A DNA stretch of 64,000 nucleotides from JAAYCI01 sp964370045 (GCA_964370045.1 CAYJGZ010000001.1:124001-188000), one strand, 5' to 3'; positions 40,746-50,230 are shown, counted from the stretch's first letter. Notes: generated by a model not told the origin, from the sequence alone. Numbers and translations: made by a program.

Positions 40746-42698
40746 CTATTCCCCTGTGTCCGAGCACAGGCACAGCGGCTGAAATGCCTTGCCATCGGCG
40801 ACGTAAAAGCGGCTGAACACCTCGTAGTAGTTTAGGCGTAGCGACTGAATGCCCACGATAAGCCCCTCAAGGCATATGACGAAAATATTGCCAACTATGA
40901 TAACCGCTATGCTTGCCACACCGCCTGTCATACCCGCAAGGGTCATGACAACGGTCATCATACCTGCGTGCGCAAGCAAAGAGCCGCCCACACGCAAAAA
41001 GCTGACCGTGTTGCTCAAAAATTCCAGCATGGCGACAAACAGCTCGAAAAATCCGCCCACAAAAACATCAAATAAACTTTCAACATGCAGCTTGCCTGTA
41101 TCCAAAAGCTCGCTGAGCGGCTCGTGGAAATAGATAAGCAATAGCGGCAGGATTATCAGAAAAATGATGTATAGCGTGCCGCCGGCAGTGCCCGTGCGCA
41201 GGAGCATACCGTCCAGTATTAAAAACACAAGCGAGAGGTAAAGCACAAGCCCTGCAAGGCCGTTTGCGCCGGTGAGCGCTGTGCCGAACTTGCGCTTGCG
41301 CAGGTTTAGCACTATGTTGATGATGATGCAAAAGCTCACGGTGAAAATACCTATAAAAACAGATATGAGCAAAAGGTTGAGGATGCTTGAAGAGCGCAAA
41401 ACCTCAAATGGTTTTTCGGCAAAGCCAAAGGCGTTGAACATGGGGTCGAGCAGATGCTCGTGGCCGAACACACTGCCGAACAATGTGCCGAACAAGCAGG
41501 AGAATATCCCTGCCCTTGCAAGTATTTGCCCGATAATTAGCCCACGCTTTCGGTACATGTAAAAGTGACCGAAAAGGGCGAGCACAAGCCCCTGCCCAAG
41601 GTCCGCAAACATAAAGCCGAACAGCACGCTGTAAATACAAGAGACGATAAATGTGGGATCCAGCCCCTTGTAGGAGGGCAGGCCGTACATCTCCGTAAAC
41701 ATCTCGTACGGGCGAGAGAACCGGCCATTTTTTAGCTTGACGGGAGGCTGTGTGGGGATGTCCTGCTTTTTTGTCACTTCGTCTATGCGCACAACATCCA
41801 GCTCCGAAAGGCTTTCCTTAAAACTTTTGTAGCTTTCCTGCGGAACAAAGCCGCTGATGTAGAATGTTTGGTTAAATACAAGAGCATAGCGCTTCATGTC
41901 ATGCAACTGGTCCATTTGGTGCAGCCACGCGGTCATATTTTGTATGCTCAAAAGCTCTTCCTCGGTGACGATACCTGCAGAGGTGGTGATGCCGGCAAGC
42001 TCATCTCGTAGGCTTTGCTCCTTTTGGCGGATTGCACGCAGTGCGTCATCCGGTTTGCCATGCACAAAATCGGGTACTCTCACACGCTCGAAGTATAGCG
42101 AAGTGAAAATATCGTCCACATCTTTTGCGTTGCTCCAGGGTGCGAAGTACATGCCCCAGTAGTATTCACCGTCAAAATCATACACGATAAAGTTGAAAAA
42201 GGAGGTGAAGTTGAAGCCCTTATCCGCATAGTAAGAAAGGCGTGTGTAGCTTGTTTTGGGAAGCCGCCCGATGCGCACCTTTAGCGTTTTCACCTGAAAA
42301 AGCTCGTCTATGTTTAGGTCAAGGTTGGACATGTGCGAGAGGATTTCCTCCGTTTTCACCTGAAGCTCCAGCTTTGCCTCTATGTCCGCCTTTCGCTGTG
42401 AGCGTTCGGACACCTCCGCTGCGAAATTCTCAAGAAACTGTGATACTTCCTGCGTGTTGTACGCATCCTGTGCACCTATATAGTCCCCTGCAATGTCGCT
42501 GTGGCCAAGGTCCTCCAAAAGTCCCTTTGCCTTTGCGAGCATGGAGGTGTAGGGGTTGTGCCCGTAGCGAATGGCCGAGTGAATCGCCTCGTCCCCCTCG
42601 GGGGAAAAGCAGGCGCACCTGGCAATGTGGTACAGCGTTTTTTGCAACGCACCCTCAGGGCCGTAAACATTTAGATACTTCATTTTGGAAACGCCCAT
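40746..42698 (-). CDS. ntpI: V-type ATP synthase subunit I (stator membrane subunit a)
   Basis: A 650-residue subunit that links the peripheral stalks to the membrane ring and carries the half-channels. The soluble N-terminal half (about 1-310) is helical; the C-terminal half holds about seven membrane helices, including PTFIVSCIYSVLFGFMFADLGQGLVLAL, SVFIGIFTVSFCIIINIVL and the conserved FLRVGGSLLAHAGMMTVV, where the essential Arg sits. The ATG at 42698 follows TAGGAGG. The gene is upstream of the proteolipid gene. Confidence 0.93.
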   Translation of the reverse strand: MGVSKMKYLNVYGPEGALQKTLYHIARCACFSPEGDEAIHSAIRYGHNPYTSMLAKAKGLLEDLGHSDIAGDYIGAQDAYNTQEVSQFLENFAAEVSERSQRKADIEAKLELQVKTEEILSHMSNLDLNIDELFQVKTLKVRIGRLPKTSYTRLSYYADKGFNFTSFFNFIVYDFDGEYYWGMYFAPWSNAKDVDDIFTSLYFERVRVPDFVHGKPDDALRAIRQKEQSLRDELAGITTSAGIVTEEELLSIQNMTAWLHQMDQLHDMKRYALVFNQTFYISGFVPQESYKSFKESLSELDVVRIDEVTKKQDIPTQPPVKLKNGRFSRPYEMFTEMYGLPSYKGLDPTFIVSCIYSVLFGFMFADLGQGLVLALFGHFYMYRKRGLIIGQILARAGIFSCLFGTLFGSVFGHEHLLDPMFNAFGFAEKPFEVLRSSSILNLLLISVFIGIFTVSFCIIINIVLNLRKRKFGTALTGANGLAGLVLYLSLVFLILDGMLLRTGTAGGTLYIIFLIILPLLLIYFHEPLSELLDTGKLHVESLFDVFVGGFFELFVAMLEFLSNTVSFLRVGGSLLAHAGMMTVVMTLAGMTGGVASIAVIIVGNIFVICLEGLIVGIQSLRLNYYEVFSRFYVADGKAFQPLCLCSDTGE

Positions 42699-42772
42699 CG
42701 AAAGAAGCCTCCTAAAAAGCGATGCTGTGTACAAGATGTGAGCAAGAGCGACGAGGATAATGAAAAATATTC

Positions 42773-43813
42773 CTAAAAGCGGAGCATCTTGCGCATTTTT
42801 TCGGGCGCAAGGCCGTAGCGCACGCCCTCCACTATGTTCACCACGTTTTCACGCTCAAGCTTTGCCAGTGTGACAAACGCCGCAAGCACCGTCATGGGGC
42901 AGGGGGAGAGGTGCAAAAGCTGTTTTGCGTGGTGGTATATATTTTTTCCCATCTCGGCTGAAAAAATATCCGCATCGGCCGGCCCTGTGTACTTTACAGA
43001 GCGAAAGTTTTTATACATGGACAAAAGAGCATCCGATGTTTTTGCAAAAATCATGGCGTTCAGTTGGTTTGCGCTTAGGCGATAGCGGTAGGGGAGCATC
43101 AAAAGGCGCAGCTTTTCGGGGGGATACACCGAAGCGTAGTACATCTTCACACGCAAAAAAAGCTCGAGGTTGTATATTTCTGCCTGGTGCGCAAAAAAGG
43201 CGTGCGCTTGCTTTTGGCCGCCCGAGCCGAGCGTCTCGCTGATGTGGTGAAACAGACGTGCGTAGTTTCCCCTTAGCAGGGCGGCTTCGGTGAGCGGAAA
43301 GTCCGAAAGCGTGGGGTCTTTGGCATATTGTTCCCGCAGTGTCTTGTAGTAGGGTGCGCCGTGGCACACGCTGAGCAACTCCTTAAAGCTTTGCGCCTTG
43401 CCAAGCTCGAAAAGGTCGATGTGTGTTTTGTCCGCAAGATATGGGGGCACTTGCGTAAGGTAAGCACCCTGCAAGCCTATGCTGAGCAGCTGTAGTGCTT
43501 TCAGCACCTCACGCAGCTCGCACTCCTCCAAGTAGTAGTCCGAAAAGCCGCCCGAGTGACGGGCATAACGGCACAGTGTCCCGTATTTCAAAAAGACATC
43601 CATGCTTAAAAGCTCTTCTATCTGGCCACGGCGGGGCTGTGCTACGGAGAGAGTGGCAAGGCTGTTTCCGAAATAAGCATGCTTTTTTAGCCTAAGGGCA
43701 AGCTCGGGCACGCTGCGCCTGCGTAGCATCTCCTCGTACTCATTTGGGGAGATGTGCCTTGCATACATGCCACGTGCTTTTGCCGACACGGCACCGCTTG
43801 AGTTTGCCTGCAT
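42773..43813 (-). CDS. ntpC: V-type ATP synthase subunit C (rotor cap, d-type)
   Basis: A 346-residue subunit that sits on the membrane ring and receives the central stalk. It is all helical, as in NtpC/subunit d: ARGMYARHISPNEYEEMLRRRSVPELALRLKKHAYFG at the start, LELFLRVKMYYASV in the middle and LAAFVTLAKLERENVVNIVEGVRYGLAPEKMRKMLRF at the end, the last being a strong family motif. The ATG at 43813 follows AGGGAGG. In this operon C comes before I, unlike the Enterococcus order. A 265-bp inverted-repeat element lies just upstream. Confidence 0.9.
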   Translation of the reverse strand: MQANSSGAVSAKARGMYARHISPNEYEEMLRRRSVPELALRLKKHAYFGNSLATLSVAQPRRGQIEELLSMDVFLKYGTLCRYARHSGGFSDYYLEECELREVLKALQLLSIGLQGAYLTQVPPYLADKTHIDLFELGKAQSFKELLSVCHGAPYYKTLREQYAKDPTLSDFPLTEAALLRGNYARLFHHISETLGSGGQKQAHAFFAHQAEIYNLELFLRVKMYYASVYPPEKLRLLMLPYRYRLSANQLNAMIFAKTSDALLSMYKNFRSVKYTGPADADIFSAEMGKNIYHHAKQLLHLSPCPMTVLAAFVTLAKLERENVVNIVEGVRYGLAPEKMRKMLRF

Positions 43814-43851
43814 GTATTTGCCTCCCTGAGAAGTGTGGCGTAAAGCCGCCC

Positions 43852-44116
43852 ATAGGTAATGCCTACTGAATAAACCTATACAGAGTTTATTCAGCCGCAC
43901 CGCAATCGCGGTGACCATAAAAGTGCTGTTTTAAGCACCTTTATGGGGCATATCCTGATGCCATTCACTGTGTTTTCGCCACCTAAATTAAAAGGCGAAA
44001 ACAAAAGTGCAAGGGTTTTGTGTGAAAACGGGAAAACCGTGCACTTTACCAAACAAAAACCGATATTTTATAACATGTATATGTCGTTTTTTGTTTATTC
44101 AGTGGGCATTAGGTAT
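43852..44116. repeat. 265-bp element with 24-bp terminal inverted repeats
   Basis: The left end ATAGGTAATGCCTACTGAAT (24 bp in all) is matched by the inverted right end at 44093-44116 in 21 of 24 bases. Inside are a GTTTTCGCC/GGCGAAAAC hairpin, a CCATAAAAGTGC/GCACCTTTATGG hairpin and a partial extra copy of the end at 43884. There is no coding frame. It looks like a non-autonomous insertion between the stalk-subunit and C-subunit genes. Confidence 0.65.
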
Positions 44117-44234
44117 AAGCTGTGAAACACGAACAAAAGCTTCCGCAACGCCTTAAATAACACGTGGCGAAAGCTTTGGGAATGTGTACAAATACTTTGC
44201 GTGATTTTTGCGGCAGAATAAATATAGGCACTGC

Positions 44235-44585
44235 CTATTGGTTCTCCTCGGGCACAGCGGCCGTAATGCGAGCGACAATGTTCTGAACCCAGCGCTCGCG
44301 GTTTTGCTCCATCAGCTCTTTCATCGCCGCCCGGTGCCTGCCAAACCGGCGGTGCAATTCCTCGCGATGCAGCTCAATTTCACGCCGGTGATTTTCTTGC
44401 ATTTCCGTTTCGGCCTTTTGTGTGGCGAGGGCGGCATCCTGCAAAATGTTGTTGTGTTCTTCTTTGGCTTTTAGGGAGATGTCCTGCGCCTTTTCTTCGG
44501 CAGTGCGTATAATATCGATGGCTTTACGGTCAGCTTTTATTATCTGCTGTAGCTCCAGCGCAACCACGTTCTTATCATGCACCAT
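44235..44585 (-). CDS. V-type ATPase peripheral-stalk coiled-coil subunit (G/H-like)
   Basis: A 116-residue protein that is almost entirely one charged coiled coil: VALELQQIIKADRKAIDIIRTAEEKAQDI and AETEMQENHRREIELHREEL. First gene of the V-ATPase row, as is the stalk subunit (NtpF/AhaH) in many operons. It would pair with subunit E to form the peripheral stalk. Sequence alone cannot separate it from other coiled coils, but position and length support the call. The ATG at 44585 follows GGGAG at about ten bases. Confidence 0.75.
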   Translation of the reverse strand: MVHDKNVVALELQQIIKADRKAIDIIRTAEEKAQDISLKAKEEHNNILQDAALATQKAETEMQENHRREIELHREELHRRFGRHRAAMKELMEQNRERWVQNIVARITAAVPEENQ

Positions 44586-44939
44586 TTGCCGCACACTCCC
44601 TTTTTTGTAAAGCAATTAACCGTGAAAGTCACCTTGTGCAATGAGCCAAAAAATATCCCGCCTTGCCGTCTGCGCCCAAGTTATAACCCACTCTTTCAAG
44701 TAGGGTGGAGCTCTATCGGCGAAATTCCACTCCCTTCGTCCTGCAAAGCAGGGAGGTCTGCGGTCCTACGGCGAACCCGAGCTCCTTTTTCATAACCAGT
44801 AGGATAAATGTGAGCGCATCAAATCGAACAAGGCAGGCATATGACAAATACTAAAGAGCAACACAGGACAAGCTAAAAGGAAAAGCCTGTGCAGCTTTGA
44901 GGATGAAAGGGAAAATGAAAAGTGAAAAAGCAGAAAATG
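44586..44939. other. Intergenic region upstream of the V-ATPase operon, with nested hairpin
   Basis: 354 bp. GGAGCTC at 44707 pairs with GAGCTCC at 44779, followed by TTTTT on the plus strand; inside, CTCCCT..CCTGC pairs with GCAGG..GGGAG. No plus-strand gene ends here, so it is not an obvious terminator. A weak minus-strand promoter TTGCAC-16-TTAATT lies before the operon. Confidence 0.4.
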
Positions 44940-45290
44940 TTATTCGTCCGCTTCAAGGCTTAAATCATCCAAATCTATGTTGTAAACTTCGTCCATTCTT
45001 TGGAGGAAAACCCCGACAACACGCTGCAATTCTTCGTTGTCCTCCACGATGTCGAGGTACTCCTCCCCGTTGTCCTCGCCCACACGCATGATGAGCATCT
45101 CCGCGTCCTGCGCAAGGTTTTCGGCAGGCACATCGCTGTACGGAACCACCGCAAAATAGCGCTGCTCGCCTATGTCTGCGACATCAAGTACCTCGAAAGT
45201 GTGCTCCTCGCCGTTTTCGTCCTCAAGCGTTATGAGGTCCGCTTCGTACTCGTCGTCCGCAAGTGGGGTGTCCTGTATGTGCTCGCTCAT
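44940..45290 (-). CDS. DUF1292-family protein
   Basis: A 116-residue, very acidic cytoplasmic protein. The core DLITLEDENGEEHTFEVLDVADIGEQRYFAVVPY is the DUF1292 signature, found in Firmicutes near the RuvX/MltG or transcription genes and of unknown function. A further acidic part (EDNGEEYLDIVEDNEELQRVVGVF) completes the family. AAGGAGC precedes the ATG. A good promoter is at 45385-45414. It is monocistronic: upstream is the divergent cyclophilin gene. Confidence 0.9.
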   Translation of the reverse strand: MSEHIQDTPLADDEYEADLITLEDENGEEHTFEVLDVADIGEQRYFAVVPYSDVPAENLAQDAEMLIMRVGEDNGEEYLDIVEDNEELQRVVGVFLQRMDEVYNIDLDDLSLEADE

Positions 45291-45384
45291 ATGGTATGCT
45301 CCTTAATTGAGGGGTGTTTTTTTGTGAAGAGCGATTTTAGCATCGCCAAAAAAAGGCGTCTCGCTCAAACTTCTTTACAACTAT

Positions 45385-45414
45385 ATGATACCCTATTTTG
45401 CCCCTTTGCGTCAA
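45385..45414 (-). promoter_or_regulatory. Sigma-A promoter of the DUF1292 gene
   Basis: On the minus strand TTGACG and TATCAT are separated by 18 bp, about 95 bp before the start codon. Confidence 0.6.
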
Positions 45415-45530
45415 CTGCGAAAGTATTGCAAAGGCTGCAAATAAGCACAACATATGTAGGATTTGCAAGCGTAATGCGCTCTGTATTAAAGAGCGCCACA
45501 CACTAAAGCTGTAAAAGTACCTATTTAGCA

Positions 45531-45559
45531 TTGTAAGCTTTGACAAGATGCTGTAAAAT
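45531..45559 (+). promoter_or_regulatory. Possible promoter of the cyclophilin gene
   Basis: TTGTAA and TAAAAT are separated by 17 bp on the plus strand, about 100 bp before the start. TTGACA also occurs at 45540 but with poor spacing. Confidence 0.4.
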
Positions 45560-45656
45560 AGTGTGTGTGAAGTTATATTTTGAGTGTAATTGCACATAAT
45601 ACGAAAGCTTATACCTTTAGGATGATAAGTGATTTGCGGGCAGGAGGAGCTTGCGC

Positions 45657-46385
45657 TTGAAAAGAATGATATGCAGTTTTTTTGCAGTGATGCTGCTGTT
45701 TTGCGCCTGTGCACAGCCCGAGCCACAGGGAGCGGGTGGTAGCAGGGTGCGCAGTGCCGTGCAAAGCGGTGAGCTACAGTTTCAGCCGCCATCATCGGAG
45801 GATGTGGTGGCGAATATACATACGAGCGAGGGGGATATTCGGGTGGTGCTATATCCGGAATATGCGCCCTTAGCTGTGGAGAATTTTTGCACGCTGGCAC
45901 AGCAGGGCGAATACGATGGAAGTAGCTTTCACCGTGTTGTGAAGGACTTTGTGGTGCAAGCGGGGGATGTGAGCGAGGACGAAACGCCGGGCAGGAGCAT
46001 ATGGGGCAGCCCGCTGCTTACGGAGCATACGGACAAGCTGCATCATTACTCGGGGGCGCTGTGTATGGCGGCGCACGGTGGACAGGACACCCATCTCAGC
46101 CAATTTTACATAGTGGCCACACCACAGGACAACCTGCAAAGCGAGCAGGCACTGGATAGCCTTAGGCAGGCAGGGCTTCGTGAAGAGGTGGTGCAGGCTT
46201 ACGAGCAGGCGGGCGGCGCACCCTACCTTGACAACACAGCCACAATATTTGGGCAGGTGTATAGCGGAATGGATGTGGTGGACGAGATTGCGAGTGCTTC
46301 GGTAAACGAGCAAAGCACCCCCGAGCAGGACATAATAATACACAGCATCACGATAGAGCAGTATGATGAGGTGGGCGAGGGATAG
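45657..46385 (+). CDS. Cyclophilin-type peptidyl-prolyl isomerase lipoprotein
   Basis: A 242-residue exported foldase. The start LKRMICSFFAVMLLFCACAQ is a signal peptide ending in a lipobox-like CAC, so the protein is probably lipid-anchored outside. After a linker the cyclophilin domain runs from ANIHTSEGDIRVVLYPEYAPLAVENF through SSFHRVVKDFVVQAGDV (catalytic Arg in FHRV) and GALCMAAHGG..HLSQFYIVAT. It helps extracytoplasmic protein folding. Start: TTG at 45657 lies nine bases after AGGAGG; a TTG two codons earlier is too close, and an ATG at 45666 is also possible. Confidence 0.88.
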   Translation: MKRMICSFFAVMLLFCACAQPEPQGAGGSRVRSAVQSGELQFQPPSSEDVVANIHTSEGDIRVVLYPEYAPLAVENFCTLAQQGEYDGSSFHRVVKDFVVQAGDVSEDETPGRSIWGSPLLTEHTDKLHHYSGALCMAAHGGQDTHLSQFYIVATPQDNLQSEQALDSLRQAGLREEVVQAYEQAGGAPYLDNTATIFGQVYSGMDVVDEIASASVNEQSTPEQDIIIHSITIEQYDEVGEG

Positions 46386-46422
46386 TAGCCGGCCACAGCG
46401 CTTGGTGAGGATATGAGTGCAT

Positions 46423-46442
46423 AGACAGTGTTGACACTATCT
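46423..46442. promoter_or_regulatory. Short palindrome AGTGTTGACACT, second copy
   Basis: AGACAGTGTTGACACTATCT lies 48 bp before the cardiolipin synthase start and shares 16 bases with the site at 39220. A related CAGTGTCAACACAG occurs at 63556. Confidence 0.4.
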
Positions 46443-46489
46443 GAATGTAAAACCGAAATATTACCCAAAGCCGAAAGGAATTGCCTTTA

Positions 46490-48058
46490 ATGAAAGCATT
46501 GAACAGGATAATGAGAGTTATCTGGAGTAAAAAATTTGCTGTTGCAGTGCTGATAATCTTGCAGCTTGCATTGATGTTTGCGCTTGTAGGCATGTTTGCC
46601 TATGCAGGAGCTATTGCGTATGTGAGCAGTAGTATCATAGCAATTTTTGTGATTATGATTTTGCTTGGAAAAGACGATATAAACCCTGCGTACAAGCTGA
46701 TATGGGTTGTCGTTATGATTTTGATGCCTGTATTTGGGGTGTTTTTGTATATACTCTGGGGGCATCGCACGGTGCCGAGAGGTGTGTGCAGAACCATGCA
46801 AAAAATCGAGGACCGTGCTAAGGAACAGATGGTGCAGGATGACAAAGTGATGAATGCGTTGAGGGTGCAAGCCCCTGCGCTGTGTCAAAATGCGCAATAT
46901 CTTTTGAACCGTGCGGAGGCACCGCTGTACGAGCAGGACGGACAGAGCGAGTTTTACCCCGTGGGGGAGGATTTTTTGCCGCGGCTTTTGGAGGAGCTTG
47001 AAAAGGCAGAGCGGTATATATTTATGGAGTACTACATACTGGAAGAGGGAGTGATGCTAAACGGCATTGTGGATGTTTTGCGGCGCAAGGCGGAGCAGGG
47101 TGTGGACGTGCGCTTTATTTGGGATGGCTTTGGTTGTCTTATGACATTGCCGAAAGGTTATGCCGAAAGATTGCGCAGCTATGGCATAAAGTGCCATGTG
47201 TTCAGCCCGCTGAAGCTAAGCTTGCGGGTGACGCACTACGCAATGCTCAACCACCGTGACCACCGCAAAATCACCGTGATTGACGGCAAAGTGGGCTTTT
47301 CGGGTGGGCTGAACCTTGCGGATGAGTACATAAATGTGAAGAAGCGGTTTGGGCAGTGGAAGGATACCGCCGTTATGATACAAGGTAGGTCTGTGGCCTC
47401 GCTTGCTTCAATATTCCTGCGTACATGGGATTATTTGGAGGGAGGCCTCAGCGATGTGTGCGACTATCTGCCCGAGTACCCAAAGAGCACTGCGCCCCCA
47501 AGCCTTGAAAAGGGGTATGTGCAACCTTACTGCGACTCGCCACTCGATGCGGAGGCTGTGAGCGAGAGTGCATATCTGAATGTAATACGCCATGCAACAA
47601 AGTACGTGTATATATCCACGCCATATCTGATACTTGACTACGAGACCATTACAAACCTGACGCTTGCCGCAAAAAGCGGGGTGGATGTGCGTATTTTAAC
47701 GCCGGGCATCCCGGACAAGCGCATTGTGTTCATGGTGACCCAAAGCTACTATCCCGCATTGCTTAAAGAGGGTGTGCGCATTTATGAGTATACCCCCGGC
47801 TTTAACCACGCAAAGATGTACGTGAGCGACGATGCCACCGCCATTGTGGGCAGTGCCAACATGGACTACCGCAGCTTGTACCTGCATTTTGAGAGCTGTG
47901 CGGTGTTCTACGGGGGAGATATAGTGCCAAGGGCAAAGCAGGATATGCTAAGAAGCTTTGAGCTGGCACGTGAAATAACATTAAGCGATACACAAAACAC
48001 ACCCTTTTTCAAAAAGATAATACAGGTGATAGCAAAGTTTTTTTCGCCGCTAATGTAA
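46490..48058 (+). CDS. cls: Cardiolipin synthase
   Basis: A 522-residue membrane enzyme of the phospholipase D superfamily that condenses two phosphatidylglycerols. Two N-terminal helices (about 18-65, FAVAVLIILQLALMFALVGM and IIAIFVIMILL) plus a PLDc-N region are followed by two catalytic motifs: NHRDHRKITVIDGKVGFSGG (near 250) and NHAKMYVSDDATAIVGSANMD (near 440). Both H-x-K-x4-D sets are intact. AAAGGA lies ten bases before the ATG at 46490; the TTG three codons earlier lies on the ribosome site. It stands alone between the cyclophilin gene and the alarmone synthetase gene. Confidence 0.93.
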   Translation: MKALNRIMRVIWSKKFAVAVLIILQLALMFALVGMFAYAGAIAYVSSSIIAIFVIMILLGKDDINPAYKLIWVVVMILMPVFGVFLYILWGHRTVPRGVCRTMQKIEDRAKEQMVQDDKVMNALRVQAPALCQNAQYLLNRAEAPLYEQDGQSEFYPVGEDFLPRLLEELEKAERYIFMEYYILEEGVMLNGIVDVLRRKAEQGVDVRFIWDGFGCLMTLPKGYAERLRSYGIKCHVFSPLKLSLRVTHYAMLNHRDHRKITVIDGKVGFSGGLNLADEYINVKKRFGQWKDTAVMIQGRSVASLASIFLRTWDYLEGGLSDVCDYLPEYPKSTAPPSLEKGYVQPYCDSPLDAEAVSESAYLNVIRHATKYVYISTPYLILDYETITNLTLAAKSGVDVRILTPGIPDKRIVFMVTQSYYPALLKEGVRIYEYTPGFNHAKMYVSDDATAIVGSANMDYRSLYLHFESCAVFYGGDIVPRAKQDMLRSFELAREITLSDTQNTPFFKKIIQVIAKFFSPLM

Positions 48059-48106
48059 CCTTTTGCGGCAAAGTTAAACACAAGTGTGAGCTTAGGAGGA
48101 AAAAGA

Positions 48107-48850
48107 ATGGACATAACCGAGCACGGAGGTCCGGGAGTATTTTTTAACATAATGGCGAAAAGAATTGGCGTTCCGATGGAGCAGATGGAGCAGATTATGG
48201 CGGAGTATACCAACATGCGTGTGCTGTATAAAAGCGCCATTCGGGAGGTGAGCACGCGGCTTGAAATTTTGGATGATGAGTTTCAGTTTAAGCACAAGCG
48301 AAACCCCATTCACAGCATCCAAACACGCATGAAAAGCCCCAAAAGCATAGTGGAAAAATTGGAGCGCAAAAATATTTCGCCCAGTGTTGATGCAATGCGC
48401 AGTAGCCTTACGGACATTGCGGGAATAAGGGTTATATGTTGTTATGTAGATGATATTTATATGCTGTCAAAGCTCTTGTGCGAGCAGGAGGGCGTGGAGC
48501 TTGTGCGCATAAACGACTATATAAAGTATCCAAAGCCGAACGGATACCGTAGCCTACATGTAGTGGTGCGTGTGCCGGTGCACTTTTCGGACGGGCAGCA
48601 AAAAGTGCCGGTGGAGATACAAATACGCACCATAGCTATGGACTTTTGGGCGAGCCTTGAGCACGAGCTGCGCTACAAAGCGGCGGCGAACATACCTGTG
48701 GACATAGTGCAGGAGCTAAGCGACTGTGCGGACGACATTGCACAGCTGGACGCAAGAATGCAGCTGGTGTATCATCAGCTGGAGGAGATAGAGAACGAGG
48801 AAGGCCTGTTTGCGCCACAAGAGGGGCAGGATGTGCACGAGCCTGCGTGA
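48107..48850 (+). CDS. Small alarmone synthetase (RelA/SpoT synthetase domain)
   Basis: A 247-residue protein with only the (p)ppGpp synthetase domain, as in RelQ/YjbM and RelP/YwaC; no HD hydrolase, TGS or ACT domain. Motifs: SSLTDIAGIRVICCYVDDIYML, DYIKYPKPNGYRSLHVVV (the Y-R-S-L-H nucleotide site) and VEIQIRTIAMDFWASLEHELRYK. The length and C-terminal helix fit the RelQ group, which forms tetramers. It raises (p)ppGpp under envelope or growth stress in related bacteria. TAGGAGG precedes the ATG, 49 bp after cls, so the two may be co-transcribed. Confidence 0.88.
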   Translation: MDITEHGGPGVFFNIMAKRIGVPMEQMEQIMAEYTNMRVLYKSAIREVSTRLEILDDEFQFKHKRNPIHSIQTRMKSPKSIVEKLERKNISPSVDAMRSSLTDIAGIRVICCYVDDIYMLSKLLCEQEGVELVRINDYIKYPKPNGYRSLHVVVRVPVHFSDGQQKVPVEIQIRTIAMDFWASLEHELRYKAAANIPVDIVQELSDCADDIAQLDARMQLVYHQLEEIENEEGLFAPQEGQDVHEPA

Positions 48851-48871
48851 GTGGTGAATAGGGTACAAAAC

Positions 48872-48904
48872 AAAAAGATGCCTCCGATTGGGGGCATCTT
48901 TTTG
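48872..48904. terminator. Bidirectional terminator between convergent genes
   Basis: AAAAAGATGCC.CC pairs with GG.GGCATCTTTTT around GATT, with A- and T-runs on both sides. It separates the alarmone synthetase gene from the facing GGDEF gene. Confidence 0.85.
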
Positions 48905-49000
48905 TTTTGTTTTTTGTGAGATTATAGAAAAGTCAAACTTTGCCTTGTGGTTTTGCATACGCTTAAAGCCGTACGATATACAAACAATTCGAGCGCATCA

Positions 49001-50230
49001 TTAAGGCTTTACCGCAACTACCTTGCGGTGTTTTTTGTTGCTTTTTTTAAGCTCATACATTCGAGTATCCGCAATAGCTACAAGCGCAGATGCGGAAATT
49101 GCCTCATTTGGGTGCTTGAACGCCACGCCGTAGCTTATAGAGGTTGCATATTTCTTTTCATAAAGTTTTGGAATGTTCAAAACAGCTTTGTAGCATTGGA
49201 TTAGCTTTTTTGTCACCTCGTCCTCAGCGTGGTAGCGCCCCACCACTACCATTTCGTCTCCGCCATACCTGCAAACAGTATGCTCGCTAAAGTAGTCGCC
49301 CAAAATTTCAGCCACCGTGCGAATGTAAAAATCGCCGTGAGCATGTCCGTAATCGTCGTTCACTATCTTCAAGCCGTCCAGGTCGATAAACGCAACAAAC
49401 ATTTTGTTTTGCTCGTTTATTAGCTTTTGTATGGTGTTGTCGGCATATTCCCTTGTGTATAGGCCGGTCAGTGTGTCCTTTGTGGCTTCCTGTTCAAGGC
49501 CCTTTAGGTTTTCTAAATCTTCGGTGTTTTTTTTGCTAAGCCGCTTGTATGTTTCGGTTGAAACTCTAAGCTCGGCCAAGTGAAACGCGAACATGATGAA
49601 AACAGCAAAAGCGCCTATGACGATAGTGCCCAAAACTGCATAATGGTACAATAGGTCCTTGCCACCGTCGGTGCTGATGGTAAGCTGGAAAGAGAACAGC
49701 GTTAAAAATAATATGGAAAATGCAGCCGTCAAAAAAGCAAGGTTTTTGTTGTCGGCAAGGATGGTGTCAAGGGATATTCGGGGTATCATCCGCTTTGAAA
49801 AGCTGATTGTTGAGATGGAAAGGGCAAAACCTGCAATGCTCACAAGCGCAGAAAGGTGCACATCGCTCATGACATCCACTATAGTCCCGTGGTTAAACAA
49901 CGCCATAACAGATAGAAGAACCAGCCGCTTTGCAAACAAATTTATGGTGAAGGTTACGGCTATAAACAGCACTTGTATCAGGCCTGTTTTGAACACTATC
50001 TTGGTCTCGAAAAATAGCGTAACAATACATAAAAAAATAGCAAGAGGCTCGTGGTTTATGGGTAAAAAAAGTATGTATATCAACCAAAAGCCAAGGTTGA
50101 GCACTCCACAGATGATGCCGGCAATTAAGGGGATTTTGTTCACGTTGAAAATATAAGCGCAATATGAGAAAAAAACCATGTGATAGCCGACAAATGATAG
50201 CACAACTAAGCCACACAACAACGCTGTCAT
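49001..50230 (-). CDS. Membrane GGDEF protein with variant GGDEM signature
   Basis: A 409-residue protein with about six to seven membrane helices (residues 1-225), a short coiled linker and a GGDEF domain (about 245-405). It makes c-di-GMP from GTP if active. The signature reads RYGGDEM, so Phe is replaced by Met; the preceding GLKIVNDDYGHAHGD and the DTLTGLYTRE start are normal. There is no RxxD inhibitory site five residues before the signature. Weak or altered activity is possible. It is the last gene of the EAL-GGDEF-GGDEF operon; its ATG overlaps the stop of the preceding gene by four bases. The sensor type of the membrane part was not recognised. Confidence 0.88.
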   Translation of the reverse strand: MTALLCGLVVLSFVGYHMVFFSYCAYIFNVNKIPLIAGIICGVLNLGFWLIYILFLPINHEPLAIFLCIVTLFFETKIVFKTGLIQVLFIAVTFTINLFAKRLVLLSVMALFNHGTIVDVMSDVHLSALVSIAGFALSISTISFSKRMIPRISLDTILADNKNLAFLTAAFSILFLTLFSFQLTISTDGGKDLLYHYAVLGTIVIGAFAVFIMFAFHLAELRVSTETYKRLSKKNTEDLENLKGLEQEATKDTLTGLYTREYADNTIQKLINEQNKMFVAFIDLDGLKIVNDDYGHAHGDFYIRTVAEILGDYFSEHTVCRYGGDEMVVVGRYHAEDEVTKKLIQCYKAVLNIPKLYEKKYATSISYGVAFKHPNEAISASALVAIADTRMYELKKSNKKHRKVVAVKP

